Of a stretch of DNA of 64,000 nt, positions 1 through 8,435 are shown one piece after another. Numbering within the stretch: the stretch's first letter is position 1; each line of letters opens with the position of its first letter. The translations under genes were made by a program, and so were the position numbers. This DNA comes from Parachlamydiales bacterium. Lineage in GTDB: Bacteria; Chlamydiota; Chlamydiia; Chlamydiales; Rhabdochlamydiaceae. The notes under the pieces were generated by a model, which saw nothing but the letters and a program-made list of their open reading frames with translations, had not been told where the DNA came from and made no database searches. Location of the stretch: assembly GCA_003153295.1 (NCBI GenBank), contig PLXY01000007.1, forward strand, positions 97,196 through 161,195, written 5' to 3'.

Positions 1-301
1 GTTTTTCTTTCAATGTTAAAAGATGTGCTTGGTATTGGCTATAGACGGTATTTGCTGTAGATTGAAAACCAGCCTCTGTCATTTGATCATTAAAATGACG
101 GTAAAATTTTTCTACTGTTTTTTTTGGGGAATCTTCGGATAGTTGAAGGCCTAATTTCTTAATTATCTGAGACCAGTAGTGGGTATCATCAAAAACCTCC
201 TTTAAAGCCTTGCATGTAGAACTTATGCCTGTGCAAGTCAAAGGAAGCAAAGATCTAATTTCACATAATAACTCTATTGGCAAATCTAATATTGTTGTCA
301 T
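1..301 (-). CDS. F-box-like protein, N-terminal part (cut by window edge)
   Basis: An open frame of 100 codons starts at an ATG on the minus strand at 301 and runs off the left edge without a stop. Residues 4-20 read ILDLPIELLCEIRSLLP, followed by a small Thr/Cys/Ser-rich segment, CKALKEVF and HYW. This is the LPxEll-x-I-x-LP ... CK-l-x-x-v ... W pattern of the eukaryotic F-box, which binds Skp1 in SCF ubiquitin ligases. Amoeba-associated chlamydiae and legionellae are known to carry F-box effectors. The C-terminal substrate-binding part lies outside the window, so the target is unknown. The role in redirecting host ubiquitination is inference. Confidence 0.6.
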   Translation of the reverse strand, partial: MTTILDLPIELLCEIRSLLPLTCTGISSTCKALKEVFDDTHYWSQIIKKLGLQLSEDSPKKTVEKFYRHFNDQMTEAGFQSTANTVYSQYQAHLLTLKEK

Positions 302-760
302 AATTATTGTTATATTTAATTTATAAATATTATAACAAATTATTAACTTTTATTAAAGTAATTATTTAAATATTGTATTTAAGGATAATAATGATGCAAA
401 TGTTTGATGTTATAGGGGTTAAGTAGCGAACAGAGTCGATTAAAGCCCTGCCCTAGTTTGCGTGAGAGATAAACCCATGCCTAAAATTGTAACTCTCAGA
501 ATATTAGTTACTTATAATATTTCTATTTCAGAATAGGGAAACTGTGAATAAATTGCAGGATTGAATAATTGGCTGCTTAGGCACTTCGAGGCGGTGAGAC
601 TATTCTAAGATGGGCTGTCTTGATTGAGAAAAGGGGGGCTTCAATGATTGTTTTTCACCAAATGGTTTTATGTTTTAGGCGATAAATTTAACCAAAGAAA
701 TTTAAGCCCACTTATATAGAAGGTATTTTTTATTTGAGATTTTTGTAAAATGAAAATATT
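302..760. other. Intergenic stretch, no gene recognised
   Basis: About 460 bases separate the F-box-like gene from the rpsO terminator. The part next to 301 is very AT-rich and probably carries the promoter of the F-box gene. The part from about 415 to 640 is less AT-rich and holds short self-complementary segments (a TGAGAG near 465 pairs with CTCTCA near 495), so a small RNA is possible. I could not match it to tmRNA, RNase P RNA, 6S RNA or a tRNA. No ORF with a ribosome-binding site is visible. Confidence 0.3.
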
Positions 761-778
761 CCCCCTGAAAACAGGGGG
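761..778 (-). terminator. rpsO terminator hairpin
   Basis: A perfect 7-bp stem (CCCCCTG / CAGGGGG) with an AAAA loop lies just beyond the rpsO stop. Read on the minus strand it is followed by an AT-rich tract (AATATTTTC), as in an intrinsic terminator. Confidence 0.65.
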
Positions 779-786
779 AGTAGAAC

Positions 787-1056
787 TTATTTTCTAAGGC
801 CGAGACGTGTAATTAAACTTTGATACCGTTTAGTATCAGTAGAATTGAGATAGTCGAGCAACTTGCGTCGTTGGCCGACGAGTTTTAAAAGAGCAAGGCG
901 AGAGCCGTGATCTTTTGGAGACTTTTTCAGATGATCCGTCAATTCGGTAATTCTTTCTGTGAGAATCGCGATTTGAACGTCAGCTGAGCCGGTGTCCTTC
1001 TCGTGAAGCTGAAATTTTTTGGTAATTTCTTCTTTGGTGCCTTTATCTAATGACAT
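787..1056 (-). CDS. rpsO: 30S ribosomal protein S15
   Basis: This 89-residue protein has the normal length and sequence of bacterial S15, which binds the central domain of 16S rRNA and helps form a bridge to the large subunit. Recognisable parts are the [14 protein letters not shown] helix start, the [29 protein letters not shown] core and the C-terminal [13 protein letters not shown]. The ATG is preceded by GAGGAG at good spacing. It is divergent from tadA, an adjacency also found in Chlamydia, and is followed by a terminator hairpin. Confidence 0.97.
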   Translation of the reverse strand: MSLDKGTKEEITKKFQLHEKDTGSADVQIAILTERITELTDHLKKSPKDHGSRLALLKLVGQRRKLLDYLNSTDTKRYQSLITRLGLRK

Positions 1057-1096
1057 TCAGAAAATCTCCTCGCGAAATATAAATATTTCTCCCAAC

Positions 1097-1126
1097 ATTA
1101 TACTTCAAATGCCTTTATTGAATCAA
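1097..1126 (-). promoter_or_regulatory. Probable rpsO promoter
   Basis: On the minus strand TTGATT (1126-1121) and TATAAT (1102-1097) are 18 bases apart, about 40 bases before the rpsO ATG. This is a good match to the sigma70/sigma66 consensus. Confidence 0.5.
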
Positions 1127-1154
1127 TCCCAACTTTTTTGTATTCTGGTTTGCT

Positions 1155-1616
1155 ATGTTGGAAATCGATCAAGAATTTATGAAATTTGCATTGGCAGAAG
1201 CACAAAAAGCCTATGCGATGGGCGAAGTTCCCATCGGCGCTGTTTTAGTATTTCAAAATCAAATTATTTCCAGTGCGTATAACCAAGTTGAATCTTTAAA
1301 AGACGCCACTGCCCATGCAGAGATGCTCTGCCTAAAGAAAGCGGCCGAAAAGCTGGACAATTGGAGATTGATCGACTGCACCTTATATTGTACCCTAGAA
1401 CCGTGTTTAATGTGCGCAGGTGCGATGATATTGTCCAGGGTTAAGACCTTGGTCTGGGCAGCCCCCGACTTACGGCATGGGGCAGGAGGGAGTTTAATGA
1501 ATGTCTTTTCGCTTGATCATCCCATTCATCAATTAGAAGTCCGTCATGGAGTTTTTGAAAATGAGTCAGCGAGTCTTTTAAAGAAATTTTTCAAGGAGAG
1601 ACGTTCTAATGGATGA
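1155..1616 (+). CDS. tadA: tRNA adenosine(34) deaminase
   Basis: The 153-residue protein is a zinc-dependent deaminase of the TadA/cytidine deaminase fold. It converts A34 to inosine in tRNA-Arg(ACG), so that one tRNA reads three CGN codons. The catalytic signature is complete: HAE at residues 54-56 (zinc His and proton-shuttle Glu) and PCLMC at 83-87 (zinc Cys84 and Cys87). Length is normal. A second Met at residue 9 is an alternative start. The gene is divergent from rpsO and overlaps the next small ORF by 8 bases, so the two are probably cotranscribed. Confidence 0.95.
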   Translation: MLEIDQEFMKFALAEAQKAYAMGEVPIGAVLVFQNQIISSAYNQVESLKDATAHAEMLCLKKAAEKLDNWRLIDCTLYCTLEPCLMCAGAMILSRVKTLVWAAPDLRHGAGGSLMNVFSLDHPIHQLEVRHGVFENESASLLKKFFKERRSNG

Positions 1617-1830
1617 TTTTTTCGATGAATTAATCACTTTACAGCGAAAAAAAGTTTTAAGCTGCGCCCAGAGGATTATTCCGCATCTCACGGAAGATGA
1701 TATTCTGCAGCCGAATGATTTTCCTTCTCTAGAAATGAACCCTCATTTTCGGTACGAAGAGGGGATTTTAGAAGGACTCATGACAGCGCGCATGGCTTTT
1801 TTAGCTCAACAAAAGGAGCTAATCCTTTAG
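1609..1830 (+). CDS. Small conserved protein following tadA
   Basis: This 73-residue soluble protein overlaps the end of tadA by 8 bases, which argues for translational coupling. It is rich in acidic and hydrophobic residues, with no membrane segment or signal peptide (core DELITLQRKKVLSCAQRIIPHLTEDD). The position after tadA recalls a small hypothetical gene at the same place in Chlamydia (about CT845), but I recall this only by position. Its last 12 bases overlap the tail of the convergent phosphatase gene. No function can be assigned. Confidence 0.7.
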   Translation: MDDFFDELITLQRKKVLSCAQRIIPHLTEDDILQPNDFPSLEMNPHFRYEEGILEGLMTARMAFLAQQKELIL

Positions 1831-2940
1831 CAGCGCCTTCATTTCTGGACACAGGGTCATGACAGCGTCATAAACCAGCAAATATTGGTCGGCGGTTTGG
1901 ATGAGTCCCGTTCTTCCATTTTGTTTACTGCGCCCTTCTATCGCTATATCCTTGATTAGGTCTTTATAAGGCGGAGTTAGTGAATATTTAATACGAGCGA
2001 GAGCTTCTAAGGCTGTTAAAAATGTTCCTGTTCGCCCCACTCCTGCAACACAATGGGTGATAACACAGCCGTCTTTTAGGGTACTCAGATGATCATTGAG
2101 TAATTCAATGGCCCTGACCAATCTTTCTTTTGGAATGACTCCTCCGCTAGCGACTCCAGCTAAATTGCGTGTATGGTCAGGCCAATCTAGAATCTGCAAC
2201 TGCGTCACAGTTCTTGGAGATTCTGTACCTTTCTTAACCCTGAATTTCCTTAGGGTTATATTACTATCCGTTGTTTCCTCTTCAGTCAACATGACTGTAA
2301 CGGGATCTAAGCCGTTTTCTTCAAATGTTAATGTTTGATCGAGTTCTGTAGGCCAATATGTGCTTTTGTCTTTAGGAAGGGAGAGGGTGACGATGACAGG
2401 GGCCTGAGTTTCTAGTGCCATATGCCAGAATCTTGTATGCTGATTTTGAAGGGGACCTTGAGAGGCGATTATTTGAAATGGTTTTCCTATAAAAGTCTTG
2501 TACATTCCGCTCGCATTGAAATAAAAGGGCAGTTTTACGCGATTTGTCTCGTAAGGGACAACAGCCTCATAAGCATTGTGTTGGTCATTCTCAGGTTTAA
2601 GCGCTTCTTTGGCAAATCCATTCGTAAAACTTGGAGGATTCATGGGATGGGCAGTTGATAATTCCTCATATTCCGCTTTAATGCGCTTTTCAAAATCAAC
2701 CTCGTCTCTTGGATTTGTTGTTATAGGTTTAAAAGAAGGGCTGCCACTCAAGGGCTGCTGATTTTTAGACCAGCGATGCAATAAATAAAGGGCAAGGGCT
2801 CCTACCACAAAAGAGGTCACAAAAAAAGCTTTCCTTGTTAAAAGAGTATTTGTCGAGAATTTTAAAATATTACTGGACGTTATTAGAGGAATAGAACTTC
2901 TTAAAGTATTTTGAGAGTTAACAGCAGGAAGATGACTCAT
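1819..2940 (-). CDS. Membrane-anchored protein tyrosine phosphatase
   Basis: The 373-residue protein carries a complete classical tyrosine phosphatase domain, which removes phosphate from phosphotyrosine through a cysteinyl-phosphate intermediate. Visible motifs are YFNAS near residue 140, SQGPL ahead of the FW segment, the WPD loop at 253-255 with Asp255 as acid, the P-loop HCVAGVGRTG at 296-305 (nucleophile Cys297, Arg303), and the C-terminal Q-TADQY motif. A hydrophobic segment at about 37-56 is a single membrane anchor or uncleaved export signal. This phosphatase class is typical of eukaryotes and of effectors such as YopH. An action on host proteins is inferred. The ATG at 2940 is used. 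Confidence 0.9.
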   Translation of the reverse strand: MSHLPAVNSQNTLRSSIPLITSSNILKFSTNTLLTRKAFFVTSFVVGALALYLLHRWSKNQQPLSGSPSFKPITTNPRDEVDFEKRIKAEYEELSTAHPMNPPSFTNGFAKEALKPENDQHNAYEAVVPYETNRVKLPFYFNASGMYKTFIGKPFQIIASQGPLQNQHTRFWHMALETQAPVIVTLSLPKDKSTYWPTELDQTLTFEENGLDPVTVMLTEEETTDSNITLRKFRVKKGTESPRTVTQLQILDWPDHTRNLAGVASGGVIPKERLVRAIELLNDHLSTLKDGCVITHCVAGVGRTGTFLTALEALARIKYSLTPPYKDLIKDIAIEGRSKQNGRTGLIQTADQYLLVYDAVMTLCPEMKALLKD

Positions 2941-3023
2941 AGGTAAAATCTCCTAATTTTACATAAAATTTTAACAGGCTGATTATAAAAAACGAGTGAA
3001 AAATTTTTTAACAGTTTCCATTC

Positions 3024-3052
3024 TTGTATTTAAAATGAAAAAAGTGTTAAAT
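3024..3052 (+). promoter_or_regulatory. Probable promoter of the rpmE operon
   Basis: TTGTAT (3024-3029) and TTAAAT (3047-3052) are 17 bases apart in the AT-rich gap before rpmE. This gives an initiation site just upstream of the ribosome-binding site AAAGGAG. Confidence 0.4.
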
Positions 3053-3077
3053 GTTATCCTTTATAAAGGAGTCTATC

Positions 3078-3401
3078 GTGAAAAAAAATACCCATCCTCC
3101 CTACCAAGACGTCTTATTCGTCGATTCATCTACTGGAGTTAAATTTATCTGCGGATCAACTTTGCATCCTAAAGAGCGTGAAACGTTCGAAGGCAAAGAG
3201 TATCCTGTCTGCCGCGTTTCTATTTCTTCAGCTTCCCATCCTTTCTATACGGGCGCTAACCAGTTCATCGACTCAGAAGGCCGTGTTGATAAGTTCCAGA
3301 AGAAATATCAAAAGAAAAAAGACGACGAAAAAGCCAAAACTGCTGCCGCTGCTGCTGCTGAACCTGAAGCTAAAAAGAAGAAGAAAGCCAAAAAGCAGTA
3401 A
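3078..3401 (+). CDS. rpmE2: 50S ribosomal protein L31, type B
   Basis: L31 is a large-subunit protein at the central protuberance. The type B form lacks the zinc-binding cysteines, as here. The segment [19 protein letters not shown] and the motif [10 protein letters not shown] are diagnostic. The GTG at 3078 is chosen because AAAGGAG precedes it at the right distance and it yields the usual start; an ATG nine codons upstream is in frame but lacks a ribosome-binding site. The protein is 107 residues, longer than the family because of an Ala/Lys-rich tail ([18 protein letters not shown]), a habit also seen in rpsP of the same operon. Confidence 0.95.
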   Translation: MKKNTHPPYQDVLFVDSSTGVKFICGSTLHPKERETFEGKEYPVCRVSISSASHPFYTGANQFIDSEGRVDKFQKKYQKKKDDEKAKTAAAAAAEPEAKKKKKAKKQ

Positions 3402-3416
3402 ACAGAGATTCTAATC

Positions 3417-4496
3417 ATGGAACGCCGGATTCGCGAGCTTCTTGAGCGTTTCGAGAAGGTCGAAGAGCTTTTAGGCCATCCCGACGTGCTCGCGAACCAA
3501 AAAGAATATCGAGAGCTGACCCAGGAACATTCCTATCTCTCTGAAATCAAGGAAATCTGGGGAAAAATTCAGGCAGCTGAACAACATCTGCAGGACGATG
3601 AAAAACTCGTCCGCAGCGAATCCGATCCTGAACTTCTCGATCTTCTCCGTCAAGAAATCCAATCGTATCAAGCCTCATTACCCAAACTCCGTCTTCAATT
3701 AGAAAATCTTCTGGTTCCTCCTGATCCTTTTGATAGTCGCAATGTGATCATGGAGATCCGCGCTGGCACCGGGGGAGATGAGGCTGCTCTCTTTGTAGGT
3801 GACTGCGTCCGTATGTATAAATGTTATGCCGATAGCAAAGGCTGGAAATACGAGACCCTTTCTGCCGCTCCTTCTGAAAGAGGGGGATTTAAAGAGTATA
3901 TCATGGTGCTTTCTGGCCCGAATGTTTTCCGCCATCTTCAATATGAAGCAGGAACGCATCGTGTACAAAGGGTTCCCGATACGGAAGCCCAGGGAAGAAT
4001 CCATACATCTGCTGTCACCCTCGCAGTGCTTCCTGAGCCGACGGAAGAAGAACAATTAGAGATCAATGAACGAGACCTGGTGATTGATACTTATCGCGCT
4101 TCTGGGGCCGGCGGTCAGCACGTCAATACAACCGATTCTGCTGTGCGTATCACTCACATTCCGACAGGGGCCGTTGTGACCTGCCAAGATGAAAGAAGCC
4201 AGCACAAAAATAAAGCGAAAGCGATGAAACTTCTGGCAGCGCAAATCATTGAAGAAAAAAGGCGCAAAGACCATCAAGCGATGTCGTCGCTCCGTTCTTC
4301 TCAAGTCGGATCTGGGGACCGTTCAGAACGGATCCGCACCTATAATTTCCCTCAAAACCGCGTGACGGACCATCGGATCAACCTGACACTTTATAATCTC
4401 ACCAGCGTTCTCGACGGAGAGCTCGATGAGTTTACCAATGCTCTGATTGCCTATTTTCACCAACAAAAATTGGCAGGCGATGAAAACTCTCGCTGA
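3417..4496 (+). CDS. prfA: Peptide chain release factor 1
   Basis: RF1 reads UAA and UAG stop codons and triggers peptide release. The 359-residue length is normal. The catalytic GGQ is at residues 232-234 within SGAGGQHVN, and the conserved RAGTGGDEA segment lies near residue 115. The GGQ glutamine is the usual target of PrmC, which is encoded next and overlaps by 17 bases. The gene follows rpmE by 15 bases, within the conserved chlamydial translation cluster. Confidence 0.97.
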   Translation: MERRIRELLERFEKVEELLGHPDVLANQKEYRELTQEHSYLSEIKEIWGKIQAAEQHLQDDEKLVRSESDPELLDLLRQEIQSYQASLPKLRLQLENLLVPPDPFDSRNVIMEIRAGTGGDEAALFVGDCVRMYKCYADSKGWKYETLSAAPSERGGFKEYIMVLSGPNVFRHLQYEAGTHRVQRVPDTEAQGRIHTSAVTLAVLPEPTEEEQLEINERDLVIDTYRASGAGGQHVNTTDSAVRITHIPTGAVVTCQDERSQHKNKAKAMKLLAAQIIEEKRRKDHQAMSSLRSSQVGSGDRSERIRTYNFPQNRVTDHRINLTLYNLTSVLDGELDEFTNALIAYFHQQKLAGDENSR

Positions 4497-5316
4497 GATC
4501 CTCCATTTATCGACGGAGTTTTTACAAAAAAGAGGAATCGAAAAGCCTCGCCGTCAAGTCGAAGAATTGCTTTCCTATGTGCTTAAACTTCCCCGTATCG
4601 AGCTGTATATGCAGTACGACCGGCCCCTCATTGAACAAGAACTTACACAGCTCCGCGAGGCAATTAAAAGACGTGCGGAAGGGGAGCCTTGGCAATATAT
4701 TGCTGGCGAAGTCGAGTTTTTGGGCTGCCGCATCCAAATTAACAAAAATGTTTTGATTCCGCGTCAGGAAACCGAAATTCTCGCTGACCGGATTTTAAAA
4801 GAACTTCCTTCTACACCTGTCGAAATCTGGGATGTCTGCTCCGGATCCGGATGCATTGGGATAGCCCTCAAGAAAAAAAGACCCGATTGCAAAGTGGCCT
4901 TATCCGATATTTCCGCTGAAGCTTTATCGACGGCTCGTCAAAATGGTGAGCTAAACGCAGCAGAAATCGAACTGCTCCAAGGTGACTTGCTGGTTCCTTT
5001 CCAAGGTCGTCAGGCCGATATCATCGTTTGCAACCCTCCTTATATTTCAGAAAAAGATTTTTCACAGCTGGACCGCGAGGTCCGCAACTGGGAGCCTAAG
5101 ACAGCTTTAGTGGGAGGGCTCACCGGATTGGAGTTTTATGAACGGCTTGCAGTGGAATTGCCCGGCTATCTCAAGCCCTCTGCTAAAGTTTATTTTGAAA
5201 TCGGAACAGGAATGGGAGATAAAGTAAAAAATTTATTCCATGCCCCTTGCTGGAAAAGCGCACAAATTACTCAAGATTGGTCCTCTCATGATCGATTTCT
5301 CACCTTAACGACCTGA
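4480..5316 (+). CDS. prmC: Release factor glutamine methyltransferase
   Basis: PrmC (HemK) methylates the GGQ glutamine of release factors with S-adenosylmethionine. The N-terminal helical release-factor-binding domain is followed by the SAM-binding loop [10 protein letters not shown] (residues 118-127) and the NPPY catalytic motif at 185-188. An in-frame ATG at 4447 lies further inside prfA. The ATG at 4480 gives the usual [10 protein letters not shown] start and a 278-residue protein, so I prefer it. The 17-base overlap with prfA, its substrate gene, suggests coupled translation. Confidence 0.95.
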   Translation: MKTLAEILHLSTEFLQKRGIEKPRRQVEELLSYVLKLPRIELYMQYDRPLIEQELTQLREAIKRRAEGEPWQYIAGEVEFLGCRIQINKNVLIPRQETEILADRILKELPSTPVEIWDVCSGSGCIGIALKKKRPDCKVALSDISAEALSTARQNGELNAAEIELLQGDLLVPFQGRQADIIVCNPPYISEKDFSQLDREVRNWEPKTALVGGLTGLEFYERLAVELPGYLKPSAKVYFEIGTGMGDKVKNLFHAPCWKSAQITQDWSSHDRFLTLTT

Positions 5317-5349
5317 ACCTCAAAAGTGATTTTAACGTCCCCCTTGAAA

Positions 5350-5378
5350 TTGAATAACTTTTGTAGTAGGATTATAGT
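5350..5378 (+). promoter_or_regulatory. Probable promoter before ffh
   Basis: TTGAAT (5350-5355) and TATAGT (5373-5378) are 17 bases apart in the 71-base gap between prmC and ffh. They could give the ffh-to-metG genes their own start site. Confidence 0.45.
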
Positions 5379-5387
5379 CCAATTATT

Positions 5388-6725
5388 ATGTTTGGATCAT
5401 TAACTGAAAAATTCAGGAATTTGTTGACCCATTTGGTGGGGCAAAAGAAGATATCGGAAGATAATATCTCCGATGCCGTCCGCCAAGTACGGCTGGCTTT
5501 GCTCGATGCCGATGTGAACTATACGGTCGTCAGCAACTTTGTCAAAAGGGTGAAAGAAAAAGCCCTCGGAGACGCTGTCATTAAAGCTATTTCTCCGGGA
5601 GACCAATTCATTAAAATCGTTCATGATGAATTGATTACACTCATGGGAGCTGAAGAAGTTCCTCTTCAACTCAAGGAGACTCCTTCTGTTATTTTGATCT
5701 GCGGTCTGCAAGGATCGGGAAAAACAACAACTGCCGCTAAACTCGCTCATTATCTACAGAAAAAAGAGCATCAGAAAAAAGTTTTGGTCGCTGCTTGCGA
5801 TTTGCAAAGACCTGCTGCCATTGCCCAGCTCCAAAGACTTTGCGAGACCATCAACATCCCTGTCTTTACACTTCCTGGAGAGTCTAATCCTGTTAAAGTT
5901 GCAGAGCATGCTCTTAAAAAAGCCAAAGCCGAACAATTTGATGTCCTGATTGTCGATACCGCAGGACGTTTGCATGTCGATCTAGAATTAATGGACCAGC
6001 TGACAGAGATCAAGAAAGCCGTTGCTCCTCAAGAAATCCTTTTTGTCGCTAACAGCACAACGGGTCAAGACGCTGTCACGACAGCCGCTGAATTTGATAA
6101 ACATGTCGCGATCACCGGAACGATTCTAACGATGCTCGATGGCAGTTCCCGTGCGGGCGCTGCGATCTCCATCCGCGAAGTCACGCAAAAACCTCTGAAG
6201 TTTGAAGGGATAGGAGAAAAGGTTGCCGATCTACAACCCTTCAATCCTCAATCGATGGCCGATCGTATTTTGGGGATGGGAGACGTTGTTAATCTCGTCC
6301 GCAAGGCCAAAGAAGAATTCGACGAAAACCAGACTCAAAAATTAGAAGAAAAGATTAAAAAAGCCTCTTTCACTTACGAAGACTATTTACAGCAGATGGC
6401 GTCGATCAAGCGGATGGGTTCTTTGAAAGGACTTTTAAAAATGATTCCCGGCGTTTCAGACTTTCCCGATCTCGATAAATCCGAAGGGGAGTTTAAAAAA
6501 GTCGAATCGATCATCTTATCGATGACACAGAATGAAAGATTAGAACAAGTCGAACTGGTTCCCTCACGTCGCTGGAGAATGGCAAAAGGCAGCGGAACAA
6601 CGATTGATGATGTGAACCGGCTCATCAAAGGTTTCAAAAGAATGAAGGATATGATGAAGAGCATGCCGAAGAAAGCTTTACAAAATCCTTCCGGTTTGAA
6701 AAACTTTGGGGACTTTTTTAAATAA
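5388..6725 (+). CDS. ffh: Signal recognition particle protein Ffh
   Basis: Ffh is the SRP54 GTPase that, with 4.5S RNA, brings nascent membrane proteins to FtsY. The order is an N-terminal helical bundle, a G domain with P-loop GLQGSGKTT (residues 106-114), DTAGR for G3, a TMLDGSSRAG segment, and the Met-rich M domain (KRMKDMMKSM) that binds RNA and signal sequence. The 445-residue length is normal. A long palindrome separates its stop from rpsP. Confidence 0.97.
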   Translation: MFGSLTEKFRNLLTHLVGQKKISEDNISDAVRQVRLALLDADVNYTVVSNFVKRVKEKALGDAVIKAISPGDQFIKIVHDELITLMGAEEVPLQLKETPSVILICGLQGSGKTTTAAKLAHYLQKKEHQKKVLVAACDLQRPAAIAQLQRLCETINIPVFTLPGESNPVKVAEHALKKAKAEQFDVLIVDTAGRLHVDLELMDQLTEIKKAVAPQEILFVANSTTGQDAVTTAAEFDKHVAITGTILTMLDGSSRAGAAISIREVTQKPLKFEGIGEKVADLQPFNPQSMADRILGMGDVVNLVRKAKEEFDENQTQKLEEKIKKASFTYEDYLQQMASIKRMGSLKGLLKMIPGVSDFPDLDKSEGEFKKVESIILSMTQNERLEQVELVPSRRWRMAKGSGTTIDDVNRLIKGFKRMKDMMKSMPKKALQNPSGLKNFGDFFK

Positions 6726-6728
6726 GTA

Positions 6729-6892
6729 GAGGTGGTTGCAAAACTCGCTTTGGAAACGAAATTCGATGGTTTTGATCTCGATTTGCATTTTTCGCAAATC
6801 GACATACACAAGAAGTGTAGGCGATTTGTGAAAAATGCAAATCGAGATCAAAAGAACGGATTTAGGTCCAAATGGAGTTTTACAATCACCTC
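6729..6892. repeat. Long imperfect palindrome A (MITE-like)
   Basis: This 164-bp element consists of two arms of about 78 bp that are inverted copies of each other around a tiny centre. The outer 18 bp (GAGGTGGTTGCAAAACTC and its diverged partner) and the inner 24 bp are nearly identical, while the middle is diverged. It lies between ffh and rpsP and ends 9 bases before the GGAG that serves rpsP. The flanks read GTA and ATA, so no clean target duplication is visible. Architecture and size match four other palindromes in this window, although the sequence differs. Confidence 0.85.
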
Positions 6893-6912
6893 ATAAAAAA
6901 TGGAGTTAGAAC

Positions 6913-7356
6913 ATGGCAGTTAAAATTCGCTTACGGCAACAAGGCCGTAAAAACCGACAAACTTTCCGTTTAGTCGTGACCGATATTCGCAATCCTCGCG
7001 ATGGCAAATATTTAGAAACATTGGGATCTTACGATCCTCACCAAGCTAAAAATAATCTTCAGCTCAATACTGAAAGATTGAACTATTGGCTGAGCAAGGG
7101 CGCAGAACTTAGCCCCAGCGCAGAAAGACTTGTTAAAGGAGTCGCTCCTGAAGTGATTACTGCTCTTAAATCTCAGAAAAACGCTGCACGCGTTAAGCAA
7201 GCTGCTCAAAGACGCCGCTTGAAAAAAGTCGAGAAAAAGGCTCCTGCACCTAAAAAAGCAGCTGTGAAAAAAGCAGCAGCTCCTGCAGTCGAAGCTGAAG
7301 AGCCTAAAAAGCGTCGTACAACGGCGAAGAAAACTAAAGCGAAGGATGAGAGTTGA
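6913..7356 (+). CDS. rpsP: 30S ribosomal protein S16
   Basis: S16 helps assemble the 5' domain of 16S rRNA. The first 85 residues are standard (VKIRLRQQGRKNRQTFRLVV, SYDPH, WLSKGA). The rest, to residue 147, is an Ala/Lys-rich extension (KKAPAPKKAAVKKAAAPA), so the protein is much longer than the usual 80-90 residues. GGAGTTAGAAC precedes the ATG. The stop overlaps trmD by 11 bases; rpsP-trmD-rplS is a conserved bacterial operon. Confidence 0.96.
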   Translation: MAVKIRLRQQGRKNRQTFRLVVTDIRNPRDGKYLETLGSYDPHQAKNNLQLNTERLNYWLSKGAELSPSAERLVKGVAPEVITALKSQKNAARVKQAAQRRRLKKVEKKAPAPKKAAVKKAAAPAVEAEEPKKRRTTAKKTKAKDES

Positions 7357-8050
7357 TATCCTTTCACTCTTTCCTGACTATTTCCGCGGCCCCTTTGATG
7401 TTAGTATTTTAAAAAGGGCGATAGAAAGCGGACTTTTGGATATCCAATTGGTGGATATCCGAGATTTTGCTCAGAAAAGAGGAAACTATTCGAAGGTTGA
7501 TGATCGACCTTACGGCGGAGGGCCTGGAATGGTCCTCATGCCAGAGCCTGTTTGCGAAGCAATTCGGAGCAGAAAAACAGAGAAGAGCCATGTCATTTAT
7601 CTCTCTCCTCAGGGGAAGAAGCTGACAGCGGCCAAATGTCAGGAACTCTCTCAGAAAGAGCATCTCGTGCTCCTCTGCGGACATTACGAGGGAGTCGACG
7701 AAAGGGCTCTTAAAGAGGTCGATGAAGAGATCAGCATTGGCGACTATGTGCTGACAAACGGATGCCTGGCAGCGATTGTTTTAATCGATGCGATGGCAAG
7801 ATTTATTCCTGGAGTTCTCGGGCATGACGAGGCTGCAGGGCAAGATTCGTTTCAGGAAGGAATTTTTGATGCGCCTCACTATACGCGCCCTGAAACATTT
7901 GAAGGAATACCGGTGCCTGAAGTTTTGAAAACCGGAAATCATGCAGAGATAGCAAAATGGCGCCGCAAGCAGGGCCTTGCAAAAACAAAGCGAGTGCGGC
8001 CCGACTTAAGTTTACAGTATTTAAAGGAGAATCAAGATGAAACAGAATAA
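7346..8050 (+). CDS. trmD: tRNA (guanine37-N1)-methyltransferase
   Basis: TrmD methylates G37 next to the anticodon, which prevents +1 frameshifts. It is a SPOUT (trefoil-knot) enzyme. The 234-residue protein starts MRVDILSLFPDYF and shows DDRPYGGGPGMV, LCGHYEGVDER and the knot segment EISIGDYVLTNG. It overlaps rpsP by 11 bases and rplS by 14, so translation of the three is probably coupled. Confidence 0.97.
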   Translation: MRVDILSLFPDYFRGPFDVSILKRAIESGLLDIQLVDIRDFAQKRGNYSKVDDRPYGGGPGMVLMPEPVCEAIRSRKTEKSHVIYLSPQGKKLTAAKCQELSQKEHLVLLCGHYEGVDERALKEVDEEISIGDYVLTNGCLAAIVLIDAMARFIPGVLGHDEAAGQDSFQEGIFDAPHYTRPETFEGIPVPEVLKTGNHAEIAKWRRKQGLAKTKRVRPDLSLQYLKENQDETE

Positions 8051-8435
8051 AATTATGCAAGAGATCGAGGGGAGCTTTCTAAAAAAAGACATCCCTACTT
8101 TCCACGTGGGCGACACACTTTGCATCCACACCCGAATTGTTGAAGGTGAAAAAGAGCGTATTCAGATGTTTACCGGTACAGTGATTGCACGCCGGGGAAG
8201 CGGCCTTTCAGAAACAGTGGCTCTTTATCGCGTATCTTATGGCGCCGGTATGGAAAGAGTGTTCCTCGTCCATAGCCCTCGCATTGCAAAAGTAGAAGTG
8301 ATGAAAAGCGGAAAAGTGCGTAAAGCTAAGCTCTATCACTTACGAGGTACTTCAGGGAAGGCTTCTAAAGTTAAAGAGCAAATCGGAGGCGCTGCCCATG
8401 AAGAAACAGTTACTTCCGATTCAGCAGCGACTTGA
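8037..8435 (+). CDS. rplS: 50S ribosomal protein L19
   Basis: L19 lies at the subunit interface of the large subunit. Family features are PTFHVGDTLCIHTRIVEGEKERIQ, FTGTVIARRGSG and PRIAKVEVMKSGKVRKAKLYHLR. An AAGGAG precedes the ATG, inside the end of trmD. The 132-residue length includes a short variable tail. That tail is encoded in DNA that also holds the start of rnhB (38-base overlap). Confidence 0.96.
   Translation: MKQNKIMQEIEGSFLKKDIPTFHVGDTLCIHTRIVEGEKERIQMFTGTVIARRGSGLSETVALYRVSYGAGMERVFLVHSPRIAKVEVMKSGKVRKAKLYHLRGTSGKASKVKEQIGGAAHEETVTSDSAAT

Noticed and set aside
302..760. Structured RNA such as tmRNA, RNase P or 6S RNA
   Set aside because: None of the conserved core sequences could be found; only weak short stems are present.
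3699..4055. 118-codon frame opposite prfA
   Set aside because: Shadow of a conserved gene, with no start signal.
6729..6892. Palindrome A as a simple terminator of ffh
   Set aside because: The arms are near 78 bp with no T-run, and elements of the same build lie ahead of other genes, so an inserted element fits better.
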